In this document: one piece after another, positions 27,335-38,185 of the stretch
How the letters are laid out: every line of letters begins with the position of its first letter
Numbering within the stretch: the first letter of the stretch is position 1
Assembly: GCA_036498265.1 (NCBI GenBank)
Contig: DASYFT010000018.1
Span: forward strand, 124,001-188,000
Length of the DNA stretch: 64,000 nucleotides
Reading direction: 5' to 3'
From: Palsa-744 sp036498265
Lineage (GTDB): Bacteria; Actinomycetota; Thermoleophilia; Solirubrobacterales; Solirubrobacteraceae
Made by a program: the position numbers and the translations under genes
The notes under the pieces: model-generated
Database searches by the model: none
Told to the model about the DNA's origin: nothing
Seen by the model: the letters and a program-made list of their open reading frames with translations, nothing else

Positions 27335-28744
27335 CTACAGCTCTCTCAGGACCTGGCCGAGTCGCCTGATCCCCTCCTCGATCGCCGGCTCGGCGAGGTT
27401 GGCATAGCCGAGCACCAGCCCGTCGTCGAACGGCCTCACGTCCATGTACGCGTAGCCGAGGGAGTAGACGCCGACCGACCGGCGAGCGGCTGCGCGCATC
27501 AGCTCGATCCCGTCGACCGTCCGCCCGAGGCGCACGATCGCGTGAAGGCCCGCGGCCAGCCCGGTGACCCGGGCATCCGGGATGTGGCGCGCCACGGCCG
27601 CCACCAGGGCGTCGCGGCGCGCCCGGTAGCGCCGTCGCGCCTGGCGCAGGTGACGGTCGTAGCCGCCGCTCTCGATCAGCTGCGCGAGCGCGAGCTGATC
27701 GATCGTCGGGCAGCCGTGATCGGCGAGCTGCTTCTGCGCGACCACCCGCTCGACGAGCCGGGCCGGCAGCACCAGCCAGCCGAGGCGGAGCGCCGGGGCG
27801 AGCGTCTTCGACACCGTGCCCATGTACGCCACGCGGTCCGCGGCCAGGCCCTGCATCGCGCCCAGCGGCGCCCGGTCGTAGCGGTACTCGGCGTCGTAGT
27901 CGTCCTCGATCACGAGGCCCTCGTGCCGGGCGGCCCAGGCCAGCAGCGCCGCCCGGCGCGGCGGCGCGAGCGCCACTCCCGTGGGCGACTGGTGCGCCGG
28001 CGTGACGAGCACGGCGTCGATCGCACCCTCCCGCGCGCTGAGCGCCTCGAGCTCCGCGACGCAAGCGCCCTCCTCGTCGACCGGCAGCGCCACCAGCCGC
28101 GCGGAGGCGGCGAGGATCGCGCGGTGCGCCGGCAGGCCGGGATCCTCGACCGCGAGCCGGCCGCCCTCGAGAGCGCGGCCGAGCAGGAAGAACCCCTGCG
28201 CCGCGCCGGAGCAGACGACGATCGTCTCCGGGTCGGCGACAACGCCGCGAACGCGCCGCAGGTGCCCGGCCAGCGCCCGCCGAAGCTCGGGCGCGCCACG
28301 CGGGTCCGGATAGCCGAACGCGCGGTCGGGGGCGTCCCGGAGAGTGGCCCGCAGCGCGCGCAGCCACGGCCGGCGCGGGAAGTTGGCGAGGTCCGGGAAG
28401 CCGGGGAAGAAGTCGAATGCGGGCACGCTCGGTCGCGACTCGGTCGCCGCCGCCGCGACGGTGCCGGCCGCGTCGGCCACGAAGGTCCCCGCTCCGGCGC
28501 GCGCCACGAGGTAGCCCTCGGCGAGCAGCTGGCCGTAGGCGTCGACGACCAGCCGTCGCGAGACGCCCAGGTCCGAAGCCAGCGCGCGCGTCGCCGGCAG
28601 ACGGCTGTGGGCCGGCAGGCGCCCCGAGCGCACCGCGTCTCGCAGGCCCTCCTCGAGCTGGGCGCGCAGGGGTCTGCGCGCCTGCCGGTCGAGCTCCAGG
28701 AGCAACTCCGGGCCTGAGGAAGTGGTACCCGTTTCGACGCTCAA
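27335..28744 (-). CDS. MocR/PdxR-type regulator (GntR wHTH fused to aminotransferase-like domain)
   Basis: 469 residues from TTG 28744, with AAAGGA upstream. The GntR winged helix occupies about residues 25-90 (LRDAVRSGRLPAHSRLPATR and SRRLVVDAYGQLLAEGYL). A fold-type I aminotransferase domain follows, with the PLP lysine in GTVSKTLAPALRLGW and IEDDYDAEYRYDR. MocR proteins sense PLP or amino-compound adducts and often regulate the divergent gene. Here the divergent start is only 14 bp away, so promoters and operators must lie inside coding sequence or overlap the starts. Confidence 0.92.
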   Translation of the reverse strand: MSVETGTTSSGPELLLELDRQARRPLRAQLEEGLRDAVRSGRLPAHSRLPATRALASDLGVSRRLVVDAYGQLLAEGYLVARAGAGTFVADAAGTVAAAATESRPSVPAFDFFPGFPDLANFPRRPWLRALRATLRDAPDRAFGYPDPRGAPELRRALAGHLRRVRGVVADPETIVVCSGAAQGFFLLGRALEGGRLAVEDPGLPAHRAILAASARLVALPVDEEGACVAELEALSAREGAIDAVLVTPAHQSPTGVALAPPRRAALLAWAARHEGLVIEDDYDAEYRYDRAPLGAMQGLAADRVAYMGTVSKTLAPALRLGWLVLPARLVERVVAQKQLADHGCPTIDQLALAQLIESGGYDRHLRQARRRYRARRDALVAAVARHIPDARVTGLAAGLHAIVRLGRTVDGIELMRAAARRSVGVYSLGYAYMDVRPFDDGLVLGYANLAEPAIEEGIRRLGQVLREL

Positions 28745-28758
28745 AGTGGTCCTTTACG

Positions 28759-29256
28759 ATGCACCACCGAGACCTTATCGTGCGGGGTCCGGTGAATGCC
28801 GTCACGACAGCCCGGCGGGCCCTCCCCCACCCCGACAGCTGGTCCTCGACCGTGGCGGTCGGGCTGCTTGCGTTCGCCGCCGTCCAGCTGGGCCTGGCGG
28901 CCTTCATGGCGGTCGCCCCCCACCGCTTCTACATCGCGATCGGCCCATTCGGGGCCCGCAACGACCACTACGTCCGCGACGTCGCCACCTACAACGCCGC
29001 GCTCGGCGCCGCCCTTCTGATCGCCGTCCGCCGCCCGTCCTGGCGCGTTCCCGTGCTGGCGATCATGACGCTCCAGTTCGGCCTGCACAGCGTCAACCAC
29101 CTCGTCGACATCGCCGCGGCCGACCCGAGCTGGGTCGGCTACCTCGACTTCTTCGCGCTCGCCGCAGCGACCCTGCAGCTCGCCGGGCTGACCTGGCTGG
29201 CCGGCGCCACCGCCCAGCTGCCCAGCTACCGCCACAACCCCCACGGAGGCCGATGA
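28759..29256 (+). CDS. Four-helix membrane protein divergent from the MocR gene
   Basis: 165 residues with about four hydrophobic helices (GLLAFAAVQLGLAAFMAV, ALGAALLIAV, VPVLAIMTLQFGLHSVNHLV and the last around FFALAAATLQLAG). The conserved-looking motif HSVNHLVD and the PHRFYIAIGPFG loop resemble small uncharacterised actinobacterial membrane proteins. The start is uncertain: ATG 28759, or GTG 28792, which would leave room for a promoter. The stop overlaps the CMD-family gene (ATGA), so the two form an operon probably controlled by the MocR protein. Confidence 0.65.
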   Translation: MHHRDLIVRGPVNAVTTARRALPHPDSWSSTVAVGLLAFAAVQLGLAAFMAVAPHRFYIAIGPFGARNDHYVRDVATYNAALGAALLIAVRRPSWRVPVLAIMTLQFGLHSVNHLVDIAAADPSWVGYLDFFALAAATLQLAGLTWLAGATAQLPSYRHNPHGGR

Positions 29257-29891
29257 TGAGCCGTATCGAACGCGTAAGTCCGAAGCAGGCCGGCCCGCTC
29301 ACGGGCATGGTCCTGCGGATCGCCCGCCGCAAGACCAGGCAGCTCACCGGGCGCGAGACGGAGCGGATGATCGGGCCGCTCGAAGCCTACGCGCAGCGCC
29401 CGCGGCTGCTCATCGGCTACGGCATGCTCGAGGATGCGACCGCGAAGCTCGACCGGGTCCCCGAGCGCCTCAAGGTGCTCGCCGAGCTCAAGGCGGCGGC
29501 GATGACCAGCTGCGAGTACTGCACCGACATCGGCTCGCAGATCGCGCGGCGCGCGGGCATCACCGACGAGCAGCTGCTCGCGCTGGCCGAGTACCGCGAC
29601 AGCGACCGCTTCGACGAGCTCGAGCGGCTCGTGCTGGACTACGCCGTCGGCATGAGCCGCACCCCGGTCGACGTCGGCGACGAGCTGTTCGCCCGGCTGC
29701 GATCGCACTTCGACGACGGGCAGCTGGTCGAGCTGACGAACGTGATCGCCCTCGAGAACATGCGCGGGCGCTTCAATCTCGCGCTCGGCTTCGGATCCGC
29801 CGGCTTCAGCGACGGCATGGTCTGCGCGCTGCCGGAGGGCCCGGCCGCAGCCGGGCACCACGGCGCCAACGGGACCCTGGCGGTCGGCTGA
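29253..29891 (+). CDS. Carboxymuconolactone decarboxylase/AhpD-like protein
   Basis: 212 residues. The core contains AELKAAAMTSCEYCTDIGSQ, with the CxxC and following Asp typical of the AhpD-like peroxidase branch of the CMD family. Then come LVLDYAVGMSRTP and DGQLVELTNVIALENMRGRFN. Such proteins act in alkylhydroperoxide reduction or as redox-active decarboxylase-like enzymes. Translationally coupled to the four-helix membrane protein. The gene ends 1 bp before the convergent PhnB-like gene. Confidence 0.88.
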   Translation: MMSRIERVSPKQAGPLTGMVLRIARRKTRQLTGRETERMIGPLEAYAQRPRLLIGYGMLEDATAKLDRVPERLKVLAELKAAAMTSCEYCTDIGSQIARRAGITDEQLLALAEYRDSDRFDELERLVLDYAVGMSRTPVDVGDELFARLRSHFDDGQLVELTNVIALENMRGRFNLALGFGSAGFSDGMVCALPEGPAAAGHHGANGTLAVG

Positions 29892-29892
29892 C

Positions 29893-30354
29893 TCAGGCGG
29901 TCTCCATCGCCTCGGCCGCCCGCTTGGACATCTCCTCCGGCGGCACGTCCTCGACGTGGGTGGCGAGGTTCCAGTGGTGGCCGAACGGGTCTTCGAGCTG
30001 GCCCGACCGGTCGCCGTAGAAACGATCCTCGACCGCGCGCAGTGGTTTCGCGCCCGCCTGCACGGCACGCTCGAACGCGGCGTCGACATCGTCGACGTAC
30101 ACGTGGATCGTCACCGGGGTGCCGCCGATGCTGCGCGGGCCGCGAATGCCCATGTCGGGGTGCTCGTCGGCGAGCATGATCACCGAGTCGCCCAGGTCGA
30201 GCTCGGCGTGCCCCAGGCGCCCGTCGGGGCCCGGCATGCGCATCCGCTCGCTCGCGCCCAGCACCTGCGTGTAGAAGTCGATCGCCTCCGATGCGCCATC
30301 GACGATCAGGTAGGGCATCACTCGCGGGTACCCCTCGGGAACTGGACCGGTCAT
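29893..30354 (-). CDS. VOC/glyoxalase-family protein (PhnB-like)
   Basis: 153 residues with two beta-alpha-beta-beta-beta units of the vicinal oxygen chelate fold. The segments are PYLIVDGASEAIDFYTQVLGA, LDLGDSVIMLADEHPDMG and TIHVYVDDVDAAFERAV. The closing GQLEDPFGHHWNLATHVEDV matches the PhnB-like group, commonly annotated as bleomycin-resistance-like or 3-demethylubiquinone-like proteins. The specific reaction is unknown. Appears monocistronic. Confidence 0.88.
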   Translation of the reverse strand: MTGPVPEGYPRVMPYLIVDGASEAIDFYTQVLGASERMRMPGPDGRLGHAELDLGDSVIMLADEHPDMGIRGPRSIGGTPVTIHVYVDDVDAAFERAVQAGAKPLRAVEDRFYGDRSGQLEDPFGHHWNLATHVEDVPPEEMSKRAAEAMETA

Positions 30355-30425
30355 GCTTGGACCTCCTATTCGCAGTCAACGGCGCCAGCGCCACGCCGGC
30401 GCCCTTCAACGCTAGCGCGCCGGGC

Positions 30426-30869
30426 CTACCTGCGCACGACGAGGGCGACCCCGGCGGCGAGCAGCACGAGGCCGACGATGCGTGTCGGGCCGATGTGCTG
30501 CTTCGCCACCCCGAGCAGCCCGAAGCGATCGATCGCCACCGAGATCACGAGCTGCCCGGTGATCACCACGGCGGTCAGGCCGCTCGCCCCGAGCGTCCGG
30601 ACGGCCACGAGCGCGACCGTCACGTAGACCGCCCCCAGAAGCCCGCCCACGAGGGCCCACCACGGCGCCTTGCCGACGTTCCCGAGAGACCCGAGCCCGC
30701 CGCGCACGAACACCGAGACGAGCAGCAGCACGGTGGTGCCCACGAGGAACGAGAACGTCGCCGCCTGCACCTTGCCGACGACCTGCCCGAGCCGCGCGTT
30801 GATCGGCGCCTGCATCCCGACGAGGCAGCCGGCGCCGACGCCCAGCAGCACCGCGAGGCCGCGGCTCAC
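30426..30869 (-). CDS. YdcZ/DUF606 small DMT-type transporter
   Basis: 147 residues from GTG 30869, preceded by a GGGGAGGGGGGA ribosome-binding site. Five hydrophobic helices fit the half-size DMT transporters: LAVLLGVGAGCLVGMQAPIN, ATFSFLVGTTVLLLV, PWWALVGGLLGAVYVT, GLTAVVITGQLVISVAIDR and RIVGLVLLAAGVALVV. The conserved start GMQAPINARLG and GQLVISVAIDRFG are DUF606 marks. It probably works as a dimer; the substrate is unknown. Follows polA by 22 bp on the same strand. Confidence 0.86.
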   Translation of the reverse strand: MSRGLAVLLGVGAGCLVGMQAPINARLGQVVGKVQAATFSFLVGTTVLLLVSVFVRGGLGSLGNVGKAPWWALVGGLLGAVYVTVALVAVRTLGASGLTAVVITGQLVISVAIDRFGLLGVAKQHIGPTRIVGLVLLAAGVALVVRR

Positions 30870-30891
30870 TCCCCCCTCCCCCGCCGCACGC

Positions 30892-33555
30892 TCACTTCGC
30901 CTCCAGCCAGTTGGCGCCCACTCCGGCGTCCACGGCGAGTGGAGGCTCGTGATCCCAGACGCCGCACATCTCTCGCTCGACCAGCTCGCGCGCGGCGTCC
31001 ATCTCCTCGGGCGGCCCTTCGAAGAGCAGCTCGTCGTGGATCGTGAGCAGCAGCCGGGTGCGCAGACCGGATCGGGCCAGCGCTTCGTGGCTGCGGACCA
31101 TCGCGAGCTTGATCACGTCCGCCGCGGTGCCCTGGATCACCGTGTTGACGGCGAGGCGCTCGCCGAGCGTGCGGACCTGGTAGTTGCGCGCTCGGAGCTC
31201 GGGGATCTGCCGGCGGCGCCCCCACAGCGTCTTGACGTACCCGTCCTGCTTGGCCTGCTCGATGGTCTCGGCCATGAACGCCGCCACGCGCGGGAAGCGC
31301 TCGAGGTAGGCGTCGATGAACTCCTTGGCCTCCTCGCGGGGGATGTTCAGCCTGTCGGCCAGGCCGAAGTCGGACAGCCCGTAGACGATGCCGTAGTTGA
31401 TCATCTTGGCCTTCGAGCGCATGCCCGGATCGATGTCCTCCGGCGCCACGCCGAAGACGCGCGAGGCGGTCGCCGTGTGCACGTCCTCGCCGCGCCGGAA
31501 GATCTCCATGAGCACCTCCTCGCCGGCCGCATGGGCGAGCACGCGCAGCTCGATCTGGGAGTAGTCGGCGGACAGCAGCACGGCGCCGGACTCGGCCTCG
31601 AAGCAGCCGCGGATCTCGCGCCCGAGCGGCGTGCGGATGGGCACGTTCTGCATGTTGGGGTTGGTGCTCGACAGGCGGCCGGTGGTCGCGACCGCCTGAA
31701 GGAAGGTCGTGTGGATGCGCGACCCCTCGTCGACCTGGTCCGGGAGCACGTCGAGGTAGGTCTTGATGAGCGTCGAGAGCTCGCGCCAGCGCTCGATCTT
31801 GGGGATGATCTCGTGCTCGGAGCGGATCGCCTGGAGGACGCGCGCGTCGGTCGAGAAGCCGGTCTTGCCGCGCCGCTTGCGTGAGAGGCCCAGCTTGCCG
31901 AACAGCACCTCGCCGAGCTGCTGGGGCGAGGCGATCAGGAACTCCTCGCCGGCGAGAGCGTAGATGTCGCGTTCCAGCTGGGCGATCTCCTCGCTGACGC
32001 GCCCCGTGATCTCGGCCAGGCAGTCCAGGTTGAGGCGCACCCCGAGCTGCTCCATGTCGCGCAGCACGGCAACCAGCGGCAGCTCGATGTCGGTCATCAC
32101 CTGCTCGAGGCCGCGCTCGGCGATCTGCTCGCGCTGCCAGTCGGCGAGCGCTCCCACGAGCACCGCCTCCGCGGCGACCGGGTCCTCGATGTCGGTGGCC
32201 AGTCCCCGCTCCTCGCACAGCTCCGCGAATGGATAGCCCCGGCGCGCCGGCTCGAGCAGATAGGCACCGAGCAGCGTGTCGTGCGCGAGGCCCGGCGGGA
32301 TCAGGTCGAGCGCTTTGGCGTCGTGGACCACGACCGCGCGCGCTCCGCATGCTTCGGCCACCTCCCGGGGCGAGGCGCAGTCGCCGGCCAGCACCTCGCC
32401 GCCGGCGGCGACCGCGAAGCGCCACCCGGCTCCCTCGGCGAACAGCTCGCCCTCGGGCGGCTCGGTGGCGCGCACGGCCACGCGCAGCTCGGAGTCGGCG
32501 CTGCCGAGACGTGCGATGTCCTGCGGGGTGCCGGCGCGCACGCTTGCGGTGAGCGCGACCTGCGCGGCCGGTCTGGGCGCGGCGACATCCGGATCGCCGA
32601 GCGCCTCTTCCAGTCGCCGCAGCGGGTCGCGGAGCTCGTAGCGCCGGAACATCTCGCGGACGCTGGAGCGGTCCGGCTCGCGCACCGCCTCGGCGGCGAT
32701 GTCGAAGTCGACCTCGACGTCGCGCCGCACGGTCGCCAGCTGCCGGGACACGCGCGCGTCGTCGGAGTGCTCGAGCAGGTTCTGTTTGCGCTTGGGGCCG
32801 CTGATCTCGTCGATGTTGGACAGCACCCCGTCGAGCGACCCGAACCTCTGGAGCAGCTCGCTGGCGGTCTTGTCGCCGATCCCAGGGACGCCCGGGATGT
32901 TGTCCGAGGTATCGCCCTTGAGGCCGTAGAAGTCGGGGATCATCTCCGGCGCGATCCCGTAACGGTCGAGGACCGCCTGGCGGTCGTAGATCTTGGTGTC
33001 CGTGATGCCCCTCGAGGTGGCCATCACCTTGACGAGGCCGCGCTCGTCGATCAGCTGGAACACGTCGCGGTCGCCGGTCACGATCATCACCGGAACGGGA
33101 GGGCCGGCCTGCATCGCGCGCTCGGCGAGCGAGGCGATCAGATCGTCGGCCTCGTAGCCCTCGACCTTCACGTTGCGGTAGCCGAACGCCTCCACCAGCG
33201 GTTCCATCGCGGGCCACTGCTGCTTGAGCAGGTCGGGACGCGATCGCCGCTGGGCCTTGTACTCGCCGTAGAGCTCCGTGCGCCCGGAGGTGCCGGCATC
33301 CCACGCGACCACGGTCGGGCAGACGCCGTACTCGCTGACGATCTTGACGAGCATCGATGCGAAGCCGAAGATCGCGTTCGTGGGCTCGCCGGTGGAGGTC
33401 GCGATCGACTCCGGCAGGGCGAAGAAGGCGCGGTAGACGAGGCTCGGGCCGTCGATCAGAAACAGGCGCCTGCCCTCCGTGATGCGCTCCCGCGCGCCGC
33501 CGCCGGCGCTCGCCGTCGTGGGGGCCGAGTCCTCGCTCGTCGTCTTCATCGCCAT
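30892..33555 (-). CDS. polA: DNA polymerase I
   Basis: 887 residues. The N-terminal 5'-3' exonuclease/FEN domain (residues about 28-310) has VVAWDAGTSGRTELYGEYKA, EGYEADDLIASLA and GIGDKTASELL. The polymerase domain has motif A DYSQIELRVLAHAAGEE, motif B RSKAKMINYGIVYGLSDFG and motif C LLTIHDELLFEGP. In the middle exonuclease fold the DxE motif is replaced (SELRVAVRATEP), so 3'-5' proofreading is probably absent, as in Taq polymerase. It fills gaps after excision repair and Okazaki fragment removal. A start at the second Met (MKTTSE) is possible. Divergent from the malic-enzyme gene. Confidence 0.97.
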   Translation of the reverse strand: MAMKTTSEDSAPTTASAGGGARERITEGRRLFLIDGPSLVYRAFFALPESIATSTGEPTNAIFGFASMLVKIVSEYGVCPTVVAWDAGTSGRTELYGEYKAQRRSRPDLLKQQWPAMEPLVEAFGYRNVKVEGYEADDLIASLAERAMQAGPPVPVMIVTGDRDVFQLIDERGLVKVMATSRGITDTKIYDRQAVLDRYGIAPEMIPDFYGLKGDTSDNIPGVPGIGDKTASELLQRFGSLDGVLSNIDEISGPKRKQNLLEHSDDARVSRQLATVRRDVEVDFDIAAEAVREPDRSSVREMFRRYELRDPLRRLEEALGDPDVAAPRPAAQVALTASVRAGTPQDIARLGSADSELRVAVRATEPPEGELFAEGAGWRFAVAAGGEVLAGDCASPREVAEACGARAVVVHDAKALDLIPPGLAHDTLLGAYLLEPARRGYPFAELCEERGLATDIEDPVAAEAVLVGALADWQREQIAERGLEQVMTDIELPLVAVLRDMEQLGVRLNLDCLAEITGRVSEEIAQLERDIYALAGEEFLIASPQQLGEVLFGKLGLSRKRRGKTGFSTDARVLQAIRSEHEIIPKIERWRELSTLIKTYLDVLPDQVDEGSRIHTTFLQAVATTGRLSSTNPNMQNVPIRTPLGREIRGCFEAESGAVLLSADYSQIELRVLAHAAGEEVLMEIFRRGEDVHTATASRVFGVAPEDIDPGMRSKAKMINYGIVYGLSDFGLADRLNIPREEAKEFIDAYLERFPRVAAFMAETIEQAKQDGYVKTLWGRRRQIPELRARNYQVRTLGERLAVNTVIQGTAADVIKLAMVRSHEALARSGLRTRLLLTIHDELLFEGPPEEMDAARELVEREMCGVWDHEPPLAVDAGVGANWLEAK

Positions 33556-33678
33556 CGCCCGATCACTCTACGAGGACACGCCGTCAGCCGGCGGGTGACG
33601 CCGCGCGCCTTCGAGCTCGTGCCGCGGAGCACATACCTCCTAACATCCCCTGCCGCCAACGACCGAGGAGCCCTCTCC

Positions 33679-35175
<1,497 letters not shown>

Positions 35176-35196
35176 GGGTCATGGGATAGTGGTCGC

Positions 35197-36141
35197 GTGG
35201 CGCCACGGGTGACCGTCACTGGAGCGACCGGCCTGATCGGGCTGCGCCTGCTCAGGGCCCTGCGGGAGCGCGGCGCGCAGGTGACCGTCCTCAGCCGCGA
35301 TCCGGTGCGCGCGCGAGAGACGCTGGGCGACGTCGAGGCGCTGGCCTGGCAGCCGCTGGATGAACCGGCGCCCGCCGACGCGCTCCGCGGGCGCGATGCC
35401 GTGTTCCACCTGGCCGGCGCACCGGTCGCCCAGCGCTGGAGCGCGAAGGCCAGGAGGGAGATCCGCGAGAGCCGGGTGGACGGCACCCGCAACCTGGTGG
35501 CGGGGCTGCGCGATGTCGCCTCATCCGGTGACGCGCGGCCGGGGGCGCTCGTGAGCTCCTCGGCGATCGGCTACTACGGCTCCCACGGCGAGGAGCCACT
35601 CGACGAGGACGCGCCGCCCGGGCGTGACTTCCTCGCTCAGGTCTGCCGGGAATGGGAGTCCGAGGCCGCCAGGGCGTCCGCACTCGGGGTCCGGGTGACG
35701 ACAGTGCGCACGGGCGTGGTGCTCGACCGGGACGGCGGGGCGCTCGCGAAGATGCTGCCGCCCTTCCGGCTCGGGTTGGGCGGCCCGGTGGCAGGCGGAC
35801 GCCAGTACGTGTCGTGGGTCCATCCCGAGGACCTCGTCGAGATGATGATCGCGGCGTCGATGCAGGAGCGGTGGGTCGGCGCGATCAACGCGACGGCGCC
35901 CGAACCGGTCACCAACCGCCAGCTTTCGCGAGCGCTCGGTGCGGCGCTGGGGCGCCCGGCCGTGCTGCCCGTCCCCGGCGCCGCGCTGGCGCTGCTCTAC
36001 GGCGAGATGGCGCAGATCGTCACCACGGGCGCCCGCGTCGTGCCCGCCAAGCCGCTAGTGCTCGGCTACGAGTTCCGCCATCCCAGCCTGGAGGGAGCTC
36101 TGCGCTCGGCGCTCGAGGCCGGCTCGCCGGCCCACGGCTAG
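35197..36141 (+). CDS. TIGR01777-family NAD-dependent epimerase-like protein
   Basis: 314 residues from GTG 35197. The N-terminal Rossmann motif is VTVTGATGLIGLRLLRALRE. VFHLAGAPVAQRWSAKARRE, SSSAIGYYGSHGEEPLDED and QYVSWVHPEDLVEMM are the blocks of the extended SDR group known as YfcH or SDR39U1. The C-terminal GYEFRHPSLEGALRSAL is the short DUF1731-type tail. The substrate is not established for this group. Separated by 21 bp from the malic-enzyme gene and probably co-transcribed. Confidence 0.92.
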   Translation: MAPRVTVTGATGLIGLRLLRALRERGAQVTVLSRDPVRARETLGDVEALAWQPLDEPAPADALRGRDAVFHLAGAPVAQRWSAKARREIRESRVDGTRNLVAGLRDVASSGDARPGALVSSSAIGYYGSHGEEPLDEDAPPGRDFLAQVCREWESEAARASALGVRVTTVRTGVVLDRDGGALAKMLPPFRLGLGGPVAGGRQYVSWVHPEDLVEMMIAASMQERWVGAINATAPEPVTNRQLSRALGAALGRPAVLPVPGAALALLYGEMAQIVTTGARVVPAKPLVLGYEFRHPSLEGALRSALEAGSPAHG

Positions 36142-36144
36142 CTG

Positions 36145-38052
36145 CTAGCCGACGCCGCTTCCCTGGAGGGGCACGGCAGGCTGCGTGGTGCGGATCGGAC
36201 GGTTGTCGGTCTCGATGATGATCCGGCAGGGACGCCTGCTGAGCAGGTAGGCGGCGGTCGGGCCGATCCGCCGCTCGCCCGCGGGCGCGTGGATGGTCGA
36301 CCAGTAGATCACGTCCGCGCCGACGCGTTCGGCTTCTTCGACGAGCGCGGCGCCGGGGTTGCGCGTGCGGATCAGTCCGGTGTGGATCTTGATGCCCTTG
36401 CGCCTGGCGAGGATGCGCGCAGTCTCGAGTACCGAGCGCCCGCGCGCCTCCTCCTCCTCGAGGCCCTCGCCGAGCGAGAGCTGGCTCGGCACGGGCAGCA
36501 CGTACATCGCGTAGACGACCCCTTCGGCGCCGATCAGCTTGGCGGCGCTCCGTAGCGCCGAGGCGCTGACGTCGTCGCCGAAGATCGGCACGATCGCCGT
36601 CCGGTACGCGAGCTCCTCGAAGTCGGGCGGCCGTTCGGGACGCTCGATCCGGTAGTGCCTCGTGGGGCGCAGTCCCTGGCGCCGGCGGTAGATGAAGTAG
36701 CCCCCCATGCCGAGCACCATCCAGGGGATGCCGATCGTACGTGCCTCCTTGTGCAGCGCCACGACCGCCACCCACGCGGCGAAGGTGCCGATCCCGCCGA
36801 GCACGGCGGTGAGCGGGATCGGCCTGCCGCGGATGTTGACGTTCCACGGCATGCGATACGGCCGCTCGCGGTCCGGGTCTTTGACGCGCAGGGCTACCAC
36901 CGAGACATGGGCCGTCGTGAACGACAGCATCGCCCCGAACGAGTAGAGGTTGCCGAGGAGCGTCGTCCTGCCAGGCAGGATCAGCAGGCCGGCCAGGATC
37001 GAGAAGAAGATGATCGTGAACCACGGCGTGCGATGCGTGGGGTGAAGCCTCGAGAAGATGCTTGGCAGCTGGCGGTGCTCGGCCAGCGACCACGACAGCC
37101 GCGAGATGCCGATCAGCCCCGCGTTGGTGGCGATGAACAGGATCGTGGCGGCCAGCACGCCGACGTAGTAGCGCGCGATCGTCAGGACGGCCCCGTGGAG
37201 GCCGAGGCGGGAGATGATGCCCAGCACCGGGTCGTTTTCGTAGCGCGTGCCCAGTTCGGTGACGTAGTGGGTGCCGTGGTGCACGACGGGGAGCGCCGAC
37301 AGCGCGACGACCGAGATGCCGGCGTATACGCCGAGCACCGCGATCAGCACGAGGTTCACCGCCTTGGGGATGTCATGACCGGGGTCGCGCGACTCCTCGG
37401 CCATGTTCGAGACGGTCTCGATTCCGGTGTAGGCGACCATCGCGACCGACAGCGCGAAGATCAGCTGCGTCCAGGTCGGCGCGACGCCGAGGTGCACCTG
37501 GTTGACGAGGAGCGAGGGGTTGAGAACCAGCACGATGCCGACGCCCACCAGCAGCACCTGGGTGCAGAGATCGGCGACCGCCAGGAACAGGTTCAGCTTG
37601 GCCGACTCGCCCAGGCCGCGGATGTTCAGCGCGGCGAGCAGCGCGATCGTGATCAGCCCGCCGATGATGTCGCCGGGGTTGTGCGTGAGGCTGGGGAAGA
37701 AGGCGCCCAGGTAGTGCGGCACGAAGAACGCCGAGATCGCGATCGTGATGATGTAGTCGAGGCTGAGCGCCCAGCCGGCGAAGAACGAGACCACGTCGTT
37801 GAAGGCGTGCCGGGCGAACGACGAGGAACCGCCCGCCTCCGGGAACATCGCGGCGCCCTCCGCGTAGGTCTTGGCGGTGAGCACGAACAGGCCGCCGGCG
37901 AACATGAAAACGAGCGGTGTGAGCCCGAGGGCATGCGCGGCGACCAGCCCGAGCGCGTAGTAGATCGAGGAGCCGACGTTGCCGTAGGCGGTCGCGAACA
38001 GCCCGGGCACGCCGACGGACCTGCGCAGTCCGTGCTCGGTCAGGCGTGCCAT
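36145..38052 (-). CDS. APC permease with C-terminal UspA domain (paralogue A)
   Basis: 635 residues from ATG 38052. About 12 membrane helices of the APC superfamily occupy residues 20-455, for example AYGNVGSSIYYALG, LDYIITIAISAFF, LNIRGLGESAKLN and MVAYTGIETVSNMAEE. A cytoplasmic UspA-like domain follows (about 490-625: TAIVPIFGDDVSASALRSAA and STIHAPAGERRIGPTAAYLL). Generic annotation would be amino-acid permease. The adjacent KdpD/E-like sensor-regulator and some likeness to KimA-type K+ importers make potassium transport a rival view. Same length and layout as the paralogue at 40,427, so a gene duplication around the two-component genes is likely. Confidence 0.92.
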   Translation of the reverse strand: MARLTEHGLRRSVGVPGLFATAYGNVGSSIYYALGLVAAHALGLTPLVFMFAGGLFVLTAKTYAEGAAMFPEAGGSSSFARHAFNDVVSFFAGWALSLDYIITIAISAFFVPHYLGAFFPSLTHNPGDIIGGLITIALLAALNIRGLGESAKLNLFLAVADLCTQVLLVGVGIVLVLNPSLLVNQVHLGVAPTWTQLIFALSVAMVAYTGIETVSNMAEESRDPGHDIPKAVNLVLIAVLGVYAGISVVALSALPVVHHGTHYVTELGTRYENDPVLGIISRLGLHGAVLTIARYYVGVLAATILFIATNAGLIGISRLSWSLAEHRQLPSIFSRLHPTHRTPWFTIIFFSILAGLLILPGRTTLLGNLYSFGAMLSFTTAHVSVVALRVKDPDRERPYRMPWNVNIRGRPIPLTAVLGGIGTFAAWVAVVALHKEARTIGIPWMVLGMGGYFIYRRRQGLRPTRHYRIERPERPPDFEELAYRTAIVPIFGDDVSASALRSAAKLIGAEGVVYAMYVLPVPSQLSLGEGLEEEEARGRSVLETARILARRKGIKIHTGLIRTRNPGAALVEEAERVGADVIYWSTIHAPAGERRIGPTAAYLLSRRPCRIIIETDNRPIRTTQPAVPLQGSGVG

Positions 38053-38185
38053 ATGGGACCGTCCCGCGGCACCCCGCATGCGGACGAGACGGCGAGGATC
38101 TCCACCCTCGCTACGTTAGGCCCGCCAGCGTCAAGCCAACATCAAGAAGCGGGCGCCGAACGTTCAGATTTCAAAAAGATGCCGC

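Noticed and set aside
32281..33678. An N-terminal extension of about 466 codons before the malic enzyme
   Set aside because: It is antisense to polA and precedes a GTG with a good ribosome-binding site and a normal ACT-domain start.
38053..38185. A KdpE-type operator before permease A
   Set aside because: The AT-rich stretch near 38,160-38,180 was examined but no clear match to a KdpE site was seen.
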